Notes: a model not told the origin generated them from the letters alone. A DNA stretch of 64,000 nucleotides from Hepsetus odoe (GCA_017165825.1 CM029369.1:14816955-14880954), one strand, 5' to 3'; positions 1-12,003 are shown, numbered from the stretch's first letter. Made by a program: numbers and translations.

Positions 1-310
1 TCTAAGATAGTCCACTTAAACATAAAAAAAACCCCAATTTCACTCATTCAACGTGGAAATGCCACTGACTAAAAATAACAACCAAAGCTCATAATATGGT
101 AACATGAAAAACAAAAGTCCCATTCAAAATAAAAAACAGTAGAAAAATACAATCTATAGTATAGCCATAGTATAACTGCACCCTCTTGTGGCAAAAGGGT
201 CTTATAGCACCTCCCTCACTGTTAAAAAGGAAGAAAAAAGTGCTTTGAAGAAAGAAAAAAAAATAAATAAATCATCACAGTGCAGTACAGTGGCACAGTG
301 TAGAAACTGT

Positions 311-316
311 TTTATT
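311..316 (-). terminator. Candidate polyadenylation signal of rbm44
   Basis: An AATAAA hexamer on the minus strand lies about 365 bases after the stop codon and is followed by a T-rich stretch (about 240-275 read on the minus strand). The hexamer is seen; its use is inferred. Confidence 0.5.
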
Positions 317-678
317 ACTAATGCAAAATGAAGTAAATGGATTACAAAAACTATTATACTGCAAACTCTAATTTACTTCAAAACAAAGGGCTTACAGCGT
401 TCAGGATCCTCATCTATAGAACTCAAAACACAAAAAGTACTGAAGAATGAAATTCAAATACAACTGAACAGTTCAGAAATTAGGAATTGTTTTCTTTGCA
501 GATCTTTCCAAGCCACTGTTCACACGTGCAGGTACAATTAAGCAGCACTTTAAACTGATTGCATTTTTACAATATCATGAAGCCTAACTCTGGAAGGGAA
601 CCGATTAACAGGAACAAAATAGCACAAACAATACAAAGGTGTTTTTTTTTAGTACAGGAAACATGACATTTTCCTAAC
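311..678 (-). other. rbm44: rbm44 3' UTR
   Basis: About 370 bases follow the rbm44 stop codon on the minus strand. They are AT-rich with no open frame, and run to the first good AATAAA hexamer. The 310 bases left of this lie past the gene end and show nothing recognisable. Confidence 0.55.
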
Positions 679-3600
679 TCACTTTGTTGGTGGCTGCTGA
701 ATCAGGAGGTCAGAAGCCATGTCTGCTATAACTCTCAGGGGCAGGCCACTAAGGAAGCCCTGGTGCTTAGCCTGCAGCTCTAGCAACGCACCAACAATCC
801 TCTGTCGGCTCATATTTGGGTGGCACTCAGACAAACGGGCCATTAGCGTGTCGAAACTGCCCATGGTGGCATAGTGCTGTGGCACACAAGTACCAGATGC
901 CGAGGGTTTATCTTGTATGTTGATTAGCCTGTCCAAACTGCAACGGAGCGGCTGGTGTGTGAAGATATAGAGAAGAGTGTGACTTGATGCTTTATAAACA
1001 ATGTATACATACGTCAACCATGAACTCTGACTATTAAAATAACATGTGTGACACAAATTACCATCATGTCACTCGGTCATCTTAGAATCTGGTCTGTTTC
1101 ATACTCACTCTGGAGGAATGGAAATTATTCTTTGAGATGTTTAGCTCTTCCCCTGCAGGTCCTGCTTTACAGGCAGACGGGAAATAATCAGCACATGAGG
1201 CTTTGATGGGGTCCTGACCGCCTGCTGGAAATCTGTGGATATGTTCCACATGGAGAGTGTGGCCTTGAATGAATCGACCATTTACCTCCCTCACTGCTGC
1301 CTCTGCGTCGCTGGGACTTTTCAAAATCACTAATGCAGCTCTAGAGAAGTAAAGAAAACCAAACACTTAATTCTAAATCTACAGCAAATGTTAGAATCAC
1401 TGTACTGTGCATAATGTTCCACCATTAACATGAAGGCTTTTAAAAAAGGCCTCACCTGTCATTTTTGTTGAAAGTGTTGAGGTTCACTTGACTGACATTA
1501 TACGGTTCAAACCAAAGCAACAGATCACACTACAAGAAGCAAATACAGTGAGTGCTGCTGCCCTCACAGTTAGGGGCATCGTTTCTTTTAAGCTACAAAG
1601 TTAAAACCACCTTGTTAACTCCCTTTATTTCAGAAGAAACGCTGGATAAGCGGGTGTCTAGAAACCTTTGCACAAATGTTGCATTTTGAAATTTTTGGAT
1701 TATTAGCATCAGCTCCACACCTTTGTAATATTACTTGGTAGGTCTGTGACACGAAGCAAAGAAGTCTGGTCTGTGTTTCCTTTATCACCTATAACAAATT
1801 AAATACAAGATTGTAGATTGTAAAGAAAGTCTATCAAACAAAAGAAAATAAAGGTGAAAAAGGTAGGCACAAGACTCCAGTTGTTTATCTATCTTCACCT
1901 TCTTGGTTCATCTGCGTTTCTTCTTCACACTGTCCCATTTGTTTCTCCTTCTTACAATCCTGACTGACAGTTGCAAGCTCTTCCTCTGCATCAAACCAGG
2001 CCTCATTGCTATTAAGGTCTAAAGGAACATTGATCACTTAAAAATGAGGCAATGTATGATGTACACATGAAATCATTTGTAGTATCAAACGGATGGACGT
2101 AGAACTAAATTCCCATTCTGTGATCAGTTTACTTTCCTTGAAGTTAAAAACTAAATGAAACCATGCTAAACTCATTACATCTTTTATTTAGTTTGATCCA
2201 GTTACCTACCATCACACACACACTACCCCTCCACACTTTTACTAATAATTATTCTTTTAAAAAGTTTTTTCATTCACTAAATCAAGTAATGTATTATAAT
2301 CTACTATACTATAACATATACTATAACGGGGTGCTGGTGGTCAAGTGGTAGGATATTCGTCTACAGACCAAGAGGTCTCAGGTTTGAAACTCTAGCACTA
2401 CCATCATTGGGTTCCTGAGTAAGGCCCTTAAACCAGAGTTGCTCTAGGTGGACTGTCCCTGTAGTTAAGCATTGTAAATCACTCTGATAAGAGCGTAAGC
2501 TAAATGCTGTAAAATTTAAATGATCTACCATAAATTAGATCACTTTTCAGTGTTGATTTAAGTGTTAATGCATGTTAAAAAAGGAATAGTTATTTTGTTT
2601 AACCATTTAAAGTTGACTTTTGATATTTCTTACCAGGCTTGGTGTCAAAACTGATGCCCGACTGCTGCTCAAGGACATGGACAGCTCTGCATCTCCTGGT
2701 TACACCTTTAGAGTCTGATGTGTTGGCACTGTCCTGCCACTTTTATCCAGGAGTAGGAATGAAAAGAAAATAATTTAAAAAAATAAAAAGCACCTCCAGC
2801 TTAAACTTCCCAAAATAATCATATAAACTGGCTTTCCAATTAAAATTCAAAATATATTTTTAACCACACATACCAGAGAAAAATGTTAAGATTTTCATTG
2901 GGAGTGATGAAGATGGACAGGGTTAGAATTGAGTATCTTAGAGGGACAGTTCAGGTTAAACACTTTGGAGACAACGTTAGAGAAGAAAGGTTGCGTTGGT
3001 TTGGACACGTCCAGAGGAGAGACGAGGATTATATTGGAAGGAGGATGTTGAAGAATGAGCTGCCAGGAAAGAGGAAAAGAGGAAGACCAAATAGGAGGTT
3101 TATGGATGTGTTGAGAGAAGACATGCAGGTGGTCGGTTTGAATGAGGAAGATGCAGAGGACCGGAAGAAATGGAAAAAGATGATCCGCTGTGGCGACCCC
3201 TAAATAGGAGCAGCAGAGAAGAAGATGCCAGAAAAAGTGATCATGTATGCATCAATGAGTAGCCTGTACCTAATTTCACCCATGCATTCCACTATTGTTC
3301 TCACCCTTATCTTTTCTAAACAATTCTAGTGAGTGTAGTGTGAAACCTGCAATGGTGTTGGCGTCCTGCTGATGAGTTCTTCAGCTGTGGTTTCTACCTT
3401 ATTGATTTGGTCAAGCTGACCCTTGTCGACAAGATTTCTGGAGGGTTTGACATAAACAAAAGTAAAACATTTGCAAGTTTATCTAGTATAAACTAGGATG
3501 GACACCTCTGATAACCTGAGAAGAATTGAAAAACTAATTCATGCTCTCAGAATAAAAGCACACCTACCTGGACAATTGCTCAAGCAAGACATCTTCTAAA

Positions 3601-6600
3601 TACTCACTGAATACCTACATAAAACAAACAAAACAGATGTAGCAGACATGCTGAGGCCTGAGAGAAAAGTTCTTCAGGATTTTTAAGGCATTTGCATTTC
3701 AAACCTGAGCAGGACTGTAGCATGTTCCTGAAGCAATCCTGACAGTGTCCACAGACAATGGATCAAGGCTATCAAGATGAACACCTGCCAAGATCTTCTG
3801 CTTCATTTCTAGATAATCTTCCTCGAGTGTCTTCAAAGTCTGCAAGATGACATCTGGCAAAGCATCTGCCCTGCAGAAAGACAGATGCTTATTTTGGAGA
3901 ACACCTACCCTTATATAACCTATGATGTAAAATAATGATCATTTTGATCATTGCTGGATTTTTATGCTAGCCAGTATTAGTCAGTTCAATCATCAGTGTT
4001 TTAGTGTGGATTAAGTCCTCTCTTCTCAGTCACTTTTCTTTACCCCAGAAGTGAACTCTCTCCCAATGGGGAGGTGTAAAAGCGCCTCCAGCAATGCTGC
4101 TGGCACATGGCAAACTGCAGAGCCAGTAGTTGCAGCTCAGCCCGCCTCGCACGATGGAAAGCATCACAACCACAGTCGCTCTTCTGCCCTTTGCTGCCAG
4201 GCCCTCCAACAGAGTACTGAGTTGATCTGGATTAGACAATTATCTTTGTTAAGATTTAAACCTATATATCCAGTACAACATGCCCAATAACACACCATAA
4301 CTGCATGACGTCCATAATTAAAATAACATTTTTTTAAATACTCAACTATGGGCAATCAAAGTTTACTCAGATTTTGATGAAGAGCTTGCCTTTTTATACG
4401 GCCAACTGAATATGTATTTACAGTAAATTAATAAATTCTGCTGCTCTGGTGTTTACTTTTGGATACTTTGTTACCTCGCCACTTTGTCCTTCAAACATTT
4501 AAATTCCTCTTCCATCATTTTCAGGTACTCAAATTCCTGGAAAAGTAATACATTTCATTACATTAGGTAAAGTACCATACTTCTAAGAAGAAAACTGTAG
4601 TTGTGTACTTAATGGACAGTACCTCAGACAGAACATCCAGGTCAGACATGCAGAGCTCAGTTACTATGCATTTCTCAGATGTGGACATTTGAGGTGTCTG
4701 CACTTCACGGTCACAAATAGTGAATGATACAGTACCAACACCAATATCTTGGCAAGGCTTTACAAAAACATCCTGGCAGGTGTCTGTAGCTTTGTTGAAC
4801 ATAAAACAAGCTCTAACGTCACTGGTTGAATCCACTGGCTTTGTAACAGCTGGGGGAACAGGAGTTGCCTCACCTTTCTCATATGGTCTGGTGGACATGA
4901 CATTAAGCTCACTCTGGTCTACAGATAAAAAAGACTCATCAGAAGCAGACACACTTTCTAGGGTACATCGTTTAGAGTCAGAGCTTAATCCTGACCAACG
5001 GGCATCAGAGTTTACACCACCATGTGAACTGGAAATACCATCAAGCGGACCATGTTGTGTGTGTGTCTTCGGCTCACACCCCAAATCAGTGTCATTGTCA
5101 AGGTCTTGGTAGTCTGTGTGGTCCGTCCACTCAGAAGAGTTGCAAGACAGAGAGTCAGGAAAGGGTGAATTCTCGGCACAAGATTTCTGTACAGGGTCAT
5201 CAAGAGTGGATGCCTCACTGCTGCCTTTAGTGGCCATTACAGAGTCACTGCAGGCTGGTTCTGATGCATCACTCCACTGACCAAATGTGTGCTCCAGCTC
5301 AGTACTGTTTAAGCTGTAATACTCTGGTGGGATCTCCCGATTTAAATATGGGAAGTCTGCACTGGTATATGTCAGAACATGTACTTGGTCTTTGGCAGTT
5401 TTTGGATTGTGGCACTGCAAGTCCAGCTCCATGTCCAGTCTGAAGCTTGCCTGTGCAGAGGGATCTTTAAAGACAACTGAACCTTTCTTCCAAACTTCTT
5501 TCCCCCACAGATGGGACAGATGCTGGGCCTCAGTGTGGTGCATCTCCTGTTGGTCTGGAGAAGTCTGTATTGGATGAGGACCATCAAAAGCTTGCTGGCT
5601 ACTGTTTGAAGAGGCGGCTGGAAAGACAGAGGTAATATTTAAGGTGTTCTTATTGCAGCTTAATTGGTCAAATTGCCTTGCTGATAATTCTTGACTTCTG
5701 GCTTTTATGAGATTCAGCTCCTCTTTCACACTGTTGGGTAGCAACCCAAGAAATTCCTCTAAACATGGACACAAAAATGCTGAAATTACTCAAAAGCTTG
5801 CTTCATGAAAAAGAAAAAGCGCATTCTAATAATCTGATTACCATCCTCCCCTGTTATGTGTAGGATTTCCTCCGGGTTTAAGATGGCCTTGCTACAGTGT
5901 CTACATTTTGTGGTCCTAGATGAAAAACTTGTTCCACAGTTTGGACACCGCGATGCACCATAGAATGTGGGGTGACGTGATCTAAAGAGTTAATGTGCGA
6001 TGCAAAATAAATCTCAAAAAATGCTTTTCTTTCAGTGAACTTCCAATAATATAAGCAAGAAGAAGACATACTTGTTAAGTTTCGATGACATATCAGTTGA
6101 TGGAAGGCAAAGGTCGCTTTCTAGAACTTGCTCTAAATTAATATTAAAGAGCATGAAACTTTAAGTCTGGATATATTCAGAGATATCATTTGCAAAGCAT
6201 TTTTATGAATAATGTGAGCAGGCACAGGAATTTAACTTACGTTTCAAGTGAACAATTTGCCCAGTCACTTCAAGAGCAGGATGATTTGTCAGAAAACACA
6301 AAAATCCTCCTTCTTCTGCAAACAACACAGTGCTGCACAGTTGATATTCCAAAAACGTGGGGTGCAGATCAGCGACTGTGCAAATGGGGGGGGCAAGTTC
6401 ATAATTTCAGTCCTACCTTGGATGATTTTCCGGTCTTCTGCTGAGAGAGAAAGGTACCAGCCAAGCAGCTTTGGATCAGTCAGCTCCAGAAAATTATGGA
6501 TTTTTATGAGCTCAAATACAGACCTAGAAGATGTGCAATTGATCCCTTATTAAGAACAATGACACGCATCACTTATCCAATATGTCAACAAGTTCACCTA

Positions 6601-6931
6601 CATCCTAAAAGGAATCTTTCATGTTTTATTTATAAAAGGTTCCCTGTATGGCTAAATGAAAAGCTGTTCTATGTTCTTTACGGTTCTACACAGCACCGTA
6701 CTGGCAGACAGCTCTTTACAGAACATAAACAGACCCTGTTGAGACCGTTTTCTATCTGAGGCCTGAAACAGAAAAGGCGAGCACCTACTTGTGTAAAAGA
6801 AACTCCTTTCCATCATGGACAGACAAGGGACCGTCCCGAAAGCCTTCGAAAAACAGTTTACTGTTCAGTTTGTGTGAAGCCAGGAGGACTTTATTGAAGA
6901 CATCAGGAAAAACAAGGCACAATTGTTTCTC

Positions 6932-6967
<36 letters not shown>

Positions 6968-7201
6968 GGAAACTGACCCATGACCTACAACTGGTAGCCT
7001 GCTTGTCTACCATCCCATCAAGCCAGGAGCTTCAGTTCACCCCCAGGCTGGACCTTGGACTAGATCTTTAGACTTACCCACTGCCCCGTTCACATTAAGG
7101 TACTTCTGTTGGTCGGTCGGGATCACAGGCCACTGTGGGATCACTGTGGTAGGGAAGGGCTCTAAATAATAAGGTACCAGCACTGAATGAGGGTACCACA
7201 T
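679..7201 (-). CDS. rbm44: RNA-binding protein 44 (complete, 18 coding exons)
   Basis: Coding exons (minus strand, 5' to 3'): 7201-7078, 6930-6789, 6523-6417, 6375-6241, 6132-6072, 5981-5842, 5758-4623, 4536-4475, 4226-4044, 3870-3705, 3614-3568, 3437-3347, 2739-2634, 2018-1899, 1788-1721, 1529-1456, 1340-1109, 951-679. All junctions are GT-AG and all phases join, giving 1088 residues, close to the mammalian protein as I recall it (about 1050). Seen: an N-terminal globular region without a recognised family (1-185); a zinc ribbon with Cys202, 205, 216 and 219; an acidic Ser-rich exon (about 237-615); a helical charged block (616-745); an RRM at about 883-958; and a conserved C-terminal block (about 1029-1080, SECHPNMSRQRIVGALLELQ) that I recognise from RBM44. 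The start is the first ATG in the exon. RBM44 is a germ-cell intercellular-bridge RNA-binding protein in mouse. The call rests on the C-terminal block and RRM; function in fish is inferred. Confidence 0.85.
2326..2521 (+). repeat. tRNA-derived SINE (family 2) in rbm44 intron
   Basis: The head resembles a tRNA gene, with an A-box-like TGGTCAAGTGG and a B-box-like GGTTTGAAACTC. A non-tRNA body and the widespread fish SINE tail reading ataagagcgtaagctaaatg follow. A related copy on the other strand lies at about 24247-24385. It is antisense to rbm44, within the intron between exons 2634-2739 and 1899-2018. Confidence 0.75.
2882..3225 (+). mobile_element. 5'-truncated LINE, 3' end of reverse-transcriptase ORF
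   Basis: A frame of about 105 codons carries motifs common at the C-terminus of fish non-LTR retrotransposon ORF2 (LRWFGHVQRRDED, GKRKRGRPNRRFMDV, EDAEDRKKW, MIRCGDP). It is followed by the typical short 3' end ending in gaagaaga. Only the last part of the element is present, so it is a dead insertion. It sits antisense in an rbm44 intron. An approximate flanking repeat (ccagagaaaa near 2873 and ccagaaaaa near 3228) may be the target duplication. A more decayed relative lies at 61685-61845. Confidence 0.8.
6936..6964. repeat. (TG)n microsatellite at an rbm44 splice acceptor
   Basis: About 14 TG units on the + strand, reading (CA)n on the rbm44 sense strand, end only a few bases before the 3' splice site of coding exon 2 (exon begins at 6930). 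Confidence 0.95.
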
Positions 7202-7600
7202 CTTCTGCAAGATCTTACAGACACCACCACGATCACTTTTCAACCTTTTAACTTAACCAAGTGCAACTGACAGGCCAGCTTCTGAGGTCAGCAAACTCGT
7301 GACCCTCGTGCAGCCCAACACACGCCAACATGGCTGCGCAGCTCGTTTGGCTTTAACAACCAATAGGATTCAGCCTGAGACGCTCGCGCGCTTAAAGCGG
7401 AGCTGCAAGCCTAAAGTCAAACCCCGCGTTTCCACTGGGGGTCACAATTTAGTATGTTTTGACGGCTCTACACCGACAAAAGTACTCGTTGTATCTTCTT
7501 CCCCCCACTCCGACATCTGTTGGGACTTTAATCTAACCCATTTGGCTGATTTTGCTCACGTTTTCATAAACGAGTCCGTTAACTCGGTTTAGCTTTAGCA
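7202..7600 (-). promoter_or_regulatory. rbm44: Probable rbm44 5' UTR and promoter region
   Basis: Immediately upstream of the rbm44 ATG the base composition changes. From about 7290 to 7560 CpG dinucleotides cluster, including a gctcgcgcgc run, and a CCAAT box appears near 7360 (+ strand). The open frame across 7299-7592 on the + strand looks like a by-product of CpG-rich sequence. The transcription start and any non-coding first exon cannot be fixed from sequence alone. A divergent transcript is possible, but no + strand gene was found. Confidence 0.45.
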
Positions 7601-10600
7601 GGTTAGCAGACATGCTCAGCAAGAACAGGAAAAAAAACTGTTTTATGTAACTGAGCGTCACTTAAACATGTGTGATGTGTGGGATTCTTTAAAAACGTAA
7701 AAAACATTCATAGATCATGAAATAGTTCGCTACCTCGCTGAATAACGCTTTAGTAGAGCTTGGTTAGCATGTTTGCTAATTTCAGTCGTGCGCCCTGTTT
7801 AACTGCCGTTAACTGGTTGAAAATACAAATCAGGATTACTGAATGTGATACGAAACACATCATTACCCTCCTTGTTTAAATTCTTAGAGCTGGATCAGTG
7901 TTTCCTCTGTAGTAAATCTAGGTTTAAGTCCATGTTTGAAGCTGTCTTTAGAGTAATACTGCGGTTTGGCCTCTAGAGGCGCTAAAACGGACTGATTCTC
8001 TTCTGATGGAGGACCTCACTATATAAACTTAAATAAATAAAACAGTTCCATGTCCATGATCTAAAAGTCAAGAAGTCGAGTGAGGACGTCCACTCTGTTT
8101 TTAATTTTTTTTTATTACACCCCATAGCATTCACTGACATTAAAGGGTTGGCTTCTGTCTCACACACACATATCAAATATATATATATTTATTTATTTAT
8201 GTGATTCTTGCAGGGTCAATTTCTAACGTAAAAAATAAAGCAGACATTGAATTGCATTGGTGATCAAAAGCAGAGTGTACGTCACTATAGTTACCTCTCA
8301 AGGTTCAGCCAGGCAACCTGCGGTGAGTACTGTAAGGTGCAGCAGATAACATGCTCAGTGAGTGTAGGTTAAAAGCAAATGCAAATCAAAGTGACAGCTC
8401 AGGTCACTCTCTCATCATTGTATGCTGTTTTATTGCTACTACAAAAAGTATAATGGTTTGGAGTGGCCACGATTGCAGGGGTTCTAAAAGATATTCTTCT
8501 TTTCCCAGTATTTCCACAACATGCATCAGTATCAGAGAAATAAATAATAATTTCCCTTGTGCTGAAGACATGCTCTCTGCTCATCTAATTTTTTTTACGC
8601 TGCAGGCTTTAGGATCAGCCATTGTTTTTACCCACAGTAGGTAAAAGATTTCTCTTCATTCTTAAATGACCAAGGAAGTTTATTTATTATTATTATTAAT
8701 AATAATAATAATAATAAAGATGTTTATAAATGTGGTTCTCTGTCCGCTGTCAAGTCTTGTTGGATAGATGATTGAAAATGGTTGCATACATTTTCATTCA
8801 TGTATGCAGGACGTTCTCCTACTTTCCAAAATTAACCTCTGTAGTTATCAGCTAGAGACAGTGGTAATTTTTTAGCAAGCAGGGACAAGATTGGTATGCC
8901 GTCAATCTGCAGCCTCGTAATTAAAGTACTACTCAAACCCATGCTATTTCCTGCAGACTCTTAATGTTTTGACTCTCAGTGTTGTTGGCCTAGAATTGTG
9001 GACTTTCAGACACATCAGAATCGAATTTTGACTAGTCATCTCCACCATCGCCCCGTTATCACTGTTATTTGGATAGAGAAGGAAAACTTTATAGATATGT
9101 ATTGAACACTACTGCATAATAGTCCAGTTGCACATTCATGATTTTATGACCAAAAAGTTGACTACTTTGTTCATAAACACAGCACAGCACAGAAAATACA
9201 GTCGATCATAGCATTATAGGAGGGGCTCAGTTACAGTAAATACCTATATAACAGCAAAAACCTATATAACAGTAACACCCTGTTTTATTATTATTGAATT
9301 ATCTTAATGCCCTGAAGGGGACTAATGTGCAAAAGTGCTTTATAGTCACCCATGGAATTGGCCCTTGTTATCATTGTATCTGTATCATTGTATCTATATC
9401 CTAGACTTACAGGGCTCTACTACTCTTCATGGGGGGCATATTGTAAGACGCAGGCAAAAGTTATTACTGTAGCAGGATATCATTCAAAAGGCACAGTGAT
9501 GTTAGTGTTAAGTGAGGATTAAACATGATAGATAGATAGAAATACAAAGGCCCTGCTTACTCAGAAGATTCTTTTTTTCCAACTAAGCAGGCTTTCAGAT
9601 TGAATGGGTTGTGTACAGCCTGGTGAGTTCTCTGGAGCTTCAGATTTCTCTGGAAGTTGCCCTGCACTCCATGAGGTGTTAAATGCCTACTGGTGCAAGT
9701 ATTAAAGATCCTGCTGAGGCTGTTATTACAAAGAGAGCTACTTGCAGCCATCTGGTGCTGTCTAGCCATCTAGCTGAAACCACTACCCATGGTTAGTGGA
9801 AGATACTTCAAGTAAAAACATCTTGCAGAGCTGGCAATAAGTGCCTTCACCTAGTTAATCAACTGAATATGTGCTCAAGTTCCCTCATTTCTGCTTACTT
9901 TTAAGTAACTAACTATACCCCTCATCGAGCCGTGGCCTTGTCATATAAGCCACAGATTGAGAAGCATGCATTATGCAGGGACTTGCTAAGAAAGGCAATC
10001 TATGGTTGCAGTGGATTCATTTTCCAAGTAGAAACTTGCAACTTGGCTCACTGGACACCATTAGAGCTGAACCTGACAGGATCTGACTGCTCTCATTGGG
10101 ATCGGGCCTCGTTTCCAGAATATGTGTTGGGTTTGGGTCAAGTTCAAATTTCACACTTAGCTTCTTGCAGGCTGCCTCCTTATTTTCAGCTTTTACTCTG
10201 CATTTCCCCTACATTTTAGGCCATATTTCAGCTCAGGGCACTGTATTAGGCATCACACTGGGATATTTGTCAGGCCCCAGCTGCTCCTTATTGCAAACTT
10301 CAGATTGTGCTGACTGTGCAAACTGCAAGGATTATATGAAAAAACTGACTAGAATCTAAATCTACTGGAGTCATAGTCCTGTAGTTTTTTGAAAATTATT
10401 TGAACTGGAACTACCAATAATATTAGAGAAAATGTCACCTTTCAATTTGCACCAGCCTGGCAGCTAGCAGGAAGGAAATGGAAAGAAAATGAGTCATGTA
10501 ACTCTAATTATAAAATCAAAGATGACTATTGAAAATTTGATTCCTGGAAGAAATGTTCTGCATAGACCCAGGTTTTGTACCGCTGTCTGTGTGACACTGT

Positions 10601-11230
10601 GTCACTGTATTGTCGACCCGTTCACATAAAAAGCATCTGCTGGGGTTCATGAATCCATGAATTACTACTTGATAAATCAATTGTTCTTAAATGTATAACC
10701 CCACCCCCAGCACACGCCACTCTCTTCTGGGAAACTTAAACTATTTCTGCCTTTGTTCCGCTATCTGCTACAGCTCAAGGGAGACTGATGCTGCTATGAA
10801 GAGTATTTGTTTTATATGATGCGAGTGTATTATAATATATAATGCAAATGACTGTGTTTAAAGTTTAAGTGACTTACAGGAGAGGTTGGAGGCAAATGAT
10901 GGCTGATTTAAGTTATTGTTTGACATGGACAGGAACGATCAACTTAACCTGATCATACTGTTGTAGTAAAAAGAAAAAGAAAAAACCTGAATGTTTACAA
11001 CTGATCAGGATTTGTTCTCCTCTACTGCCTAGAGGATGCAAAGAGCAATGGGAACAAATGTTCAAATATTAAAAAATGAAAATGTATAAATGACAAAATA
11101 AATGCAACATAGTCTTAGTAGAGTACTTTTAGCATTTAAACAGCACTGTGTGTAATCATAAATGTTCGCTTTGGACAAGATTTTAGGAGTCACACTGAGA
11201 ACTTTGTATTCTTCTCTGGGCTCAGAGGTT
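7601..11230. other. Intergenic DNA between etv5 and rbm44, no gene seen
   Basis: AT-rich DNA without a supportable exon. It contains a (TTA)/(AAT) repeat at 8681-8717 and scattered short open frames with no recognisable protein (for example 9557-9769 minus and 9932-10219 plus). Confidence 0.6.
8681..8717. repeat. (ATT)n/(AAT)n microsatellite with internal inversion
   Basis: An ATT-type triplet run turns into an AAT-type run around 8700, so the tract is partly self-complementary. Confidence 0.9.
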
Positions 11231-11231
11231 T

Positions 11232-11505
11232 TTGAGATGGACCATCAGACAAATTAGTTTTCCAGATCTTTTTTTGGAAGAAATGGACACCCTGTGCTCT
11301 AGACCAAAGTCAAAAAGGACCAGACTGTTATCTGAAAGCAACATATGTTGCCTTCAGGATGATGCACATTGGCTGTTCAAGATGATTTCCAGGGACGTCC
11401 ATGCATTTCTGAACAAGGTGATGCAAAACCACATTCTGTGCACAATACAAAGGCACGGTTGCAGAAGAAGAAGGTAAGGGTCCTGGACTGGGTTCGATAC
11501 ATGGT
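11232..11505 (+). mobile_element. Tc1-like transposase fragment (catalytic part), decayed
   Basis: Between about 11370 and 11505 a frame reads DAKPHSVHNTKARLQKKKVRVLDW, shown here in pieces: DAKPHSVH, then KARLQKKKVRVLDW. This matches the Tc1-like signature QDNAKPH...VRVLDWPACSPDL around the second catalytic Asp. The match stops abruptly after the Trp, where unrelated DNA begins, so the Glu of the DDE triad is lost. The upstream part is weaker. Confidence 0.65.
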
Positions 11506-11559
11506 TTTTGTTATATTGGTACATGCTATTAGAGCGTTAATAGCGTTTGAAATCTGCTC

Positions 11560-11740
11560 CCAGTTGATTTCACCTGTGAAGACTTCATTTGTTGTTAAAA
11601 AGGGAAAGCAAACATAAAGACCAGAAAGTTTTCTATGGGGGAAAACATGCCATTTTCATTCCAAGAAAAGAGGAAAAACCATTAAAGGCATTTCACAAAC
11701 AGAAACCACAGCTTGGAAAATCTGATCAGGAGGATCTTTA
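11560..11740 (+). mobile_element. Tc1-like transposase fragment (N-terminal HTH part), decayed
   Basis: The frame around 11610-11700 reads KDQKVFYGGKHAIF followed by a degraded EKPLKAFHKQKP, resembling the first DNA-binding helix region of fish Tc1-like transposases. It lies downstream of a catalytic fragment on the same strand, so the two are not one intact element. A related sequence begins at the right edge of the window (63840-64000). Confidence 0.55.
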
Positions 11741-11804
11741 AACCACTTTATAAGAGGCATCTGATCTTCTGTAGAGAAGGCTAAAGAGAGAAACCCCCAA
11801 CCAC

Positions 11805-12003
11805 AATGAACCACAATGAAAAACATTTTCTTCATTTAACCCATACACACATGTACAGCAGGGGGCAGTCGTGTCCAATACCCGGGGAGCAGTGATGGGA
11901 CGATACCTTGCTCAAGGGTACCTCAGGGCAACCTACTGGTCTGGGATTCGAACCCATTACCTTCTAAACCTGGAACCTATTCCTCAAGCACTAGACCACC
12001 GTA
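11805..12003 (-). repeat. tRNA-derived SINE (family 1)
   Basis: Read on the minus strand it has a tRNA-like head with a B-box-like GGGTTCGAATCCC, then a body containing CCTTGAGCAAGGTA and GCCCCCTGCTGTAC. Similar copies lie at 45482-45716 and 51361-51557 (minus) and 61441-61655 (plus). Confidence 0.8.

Noticed and set aside
2326..2400. tRNA-like sequence with A and B box-like motifs
   Set aside because: It is the head of a SINE: the stems do not fold into a clean cloverleaf, a SINE body and tail follow, and related copies exist.
4720..5230. Open frames of 68-130 codons on the + strand and other minus frames
   Set aside because: They are shadows of the 1136-base rbm44 exon at 4623-5758, which joins in frame with the exons on both sides.
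7299..7592. 97-codon + strand open frame upstream of rbm44
   Set aside because: It lies in CpG-rich promoter DNA, with no recognisable domain and no supportable splice partners.
9557..9769. 70-codon minus-strand open frame with many polar residues
   Set aside because: It could not be matched to a transposon or gene family, and has no splice context.
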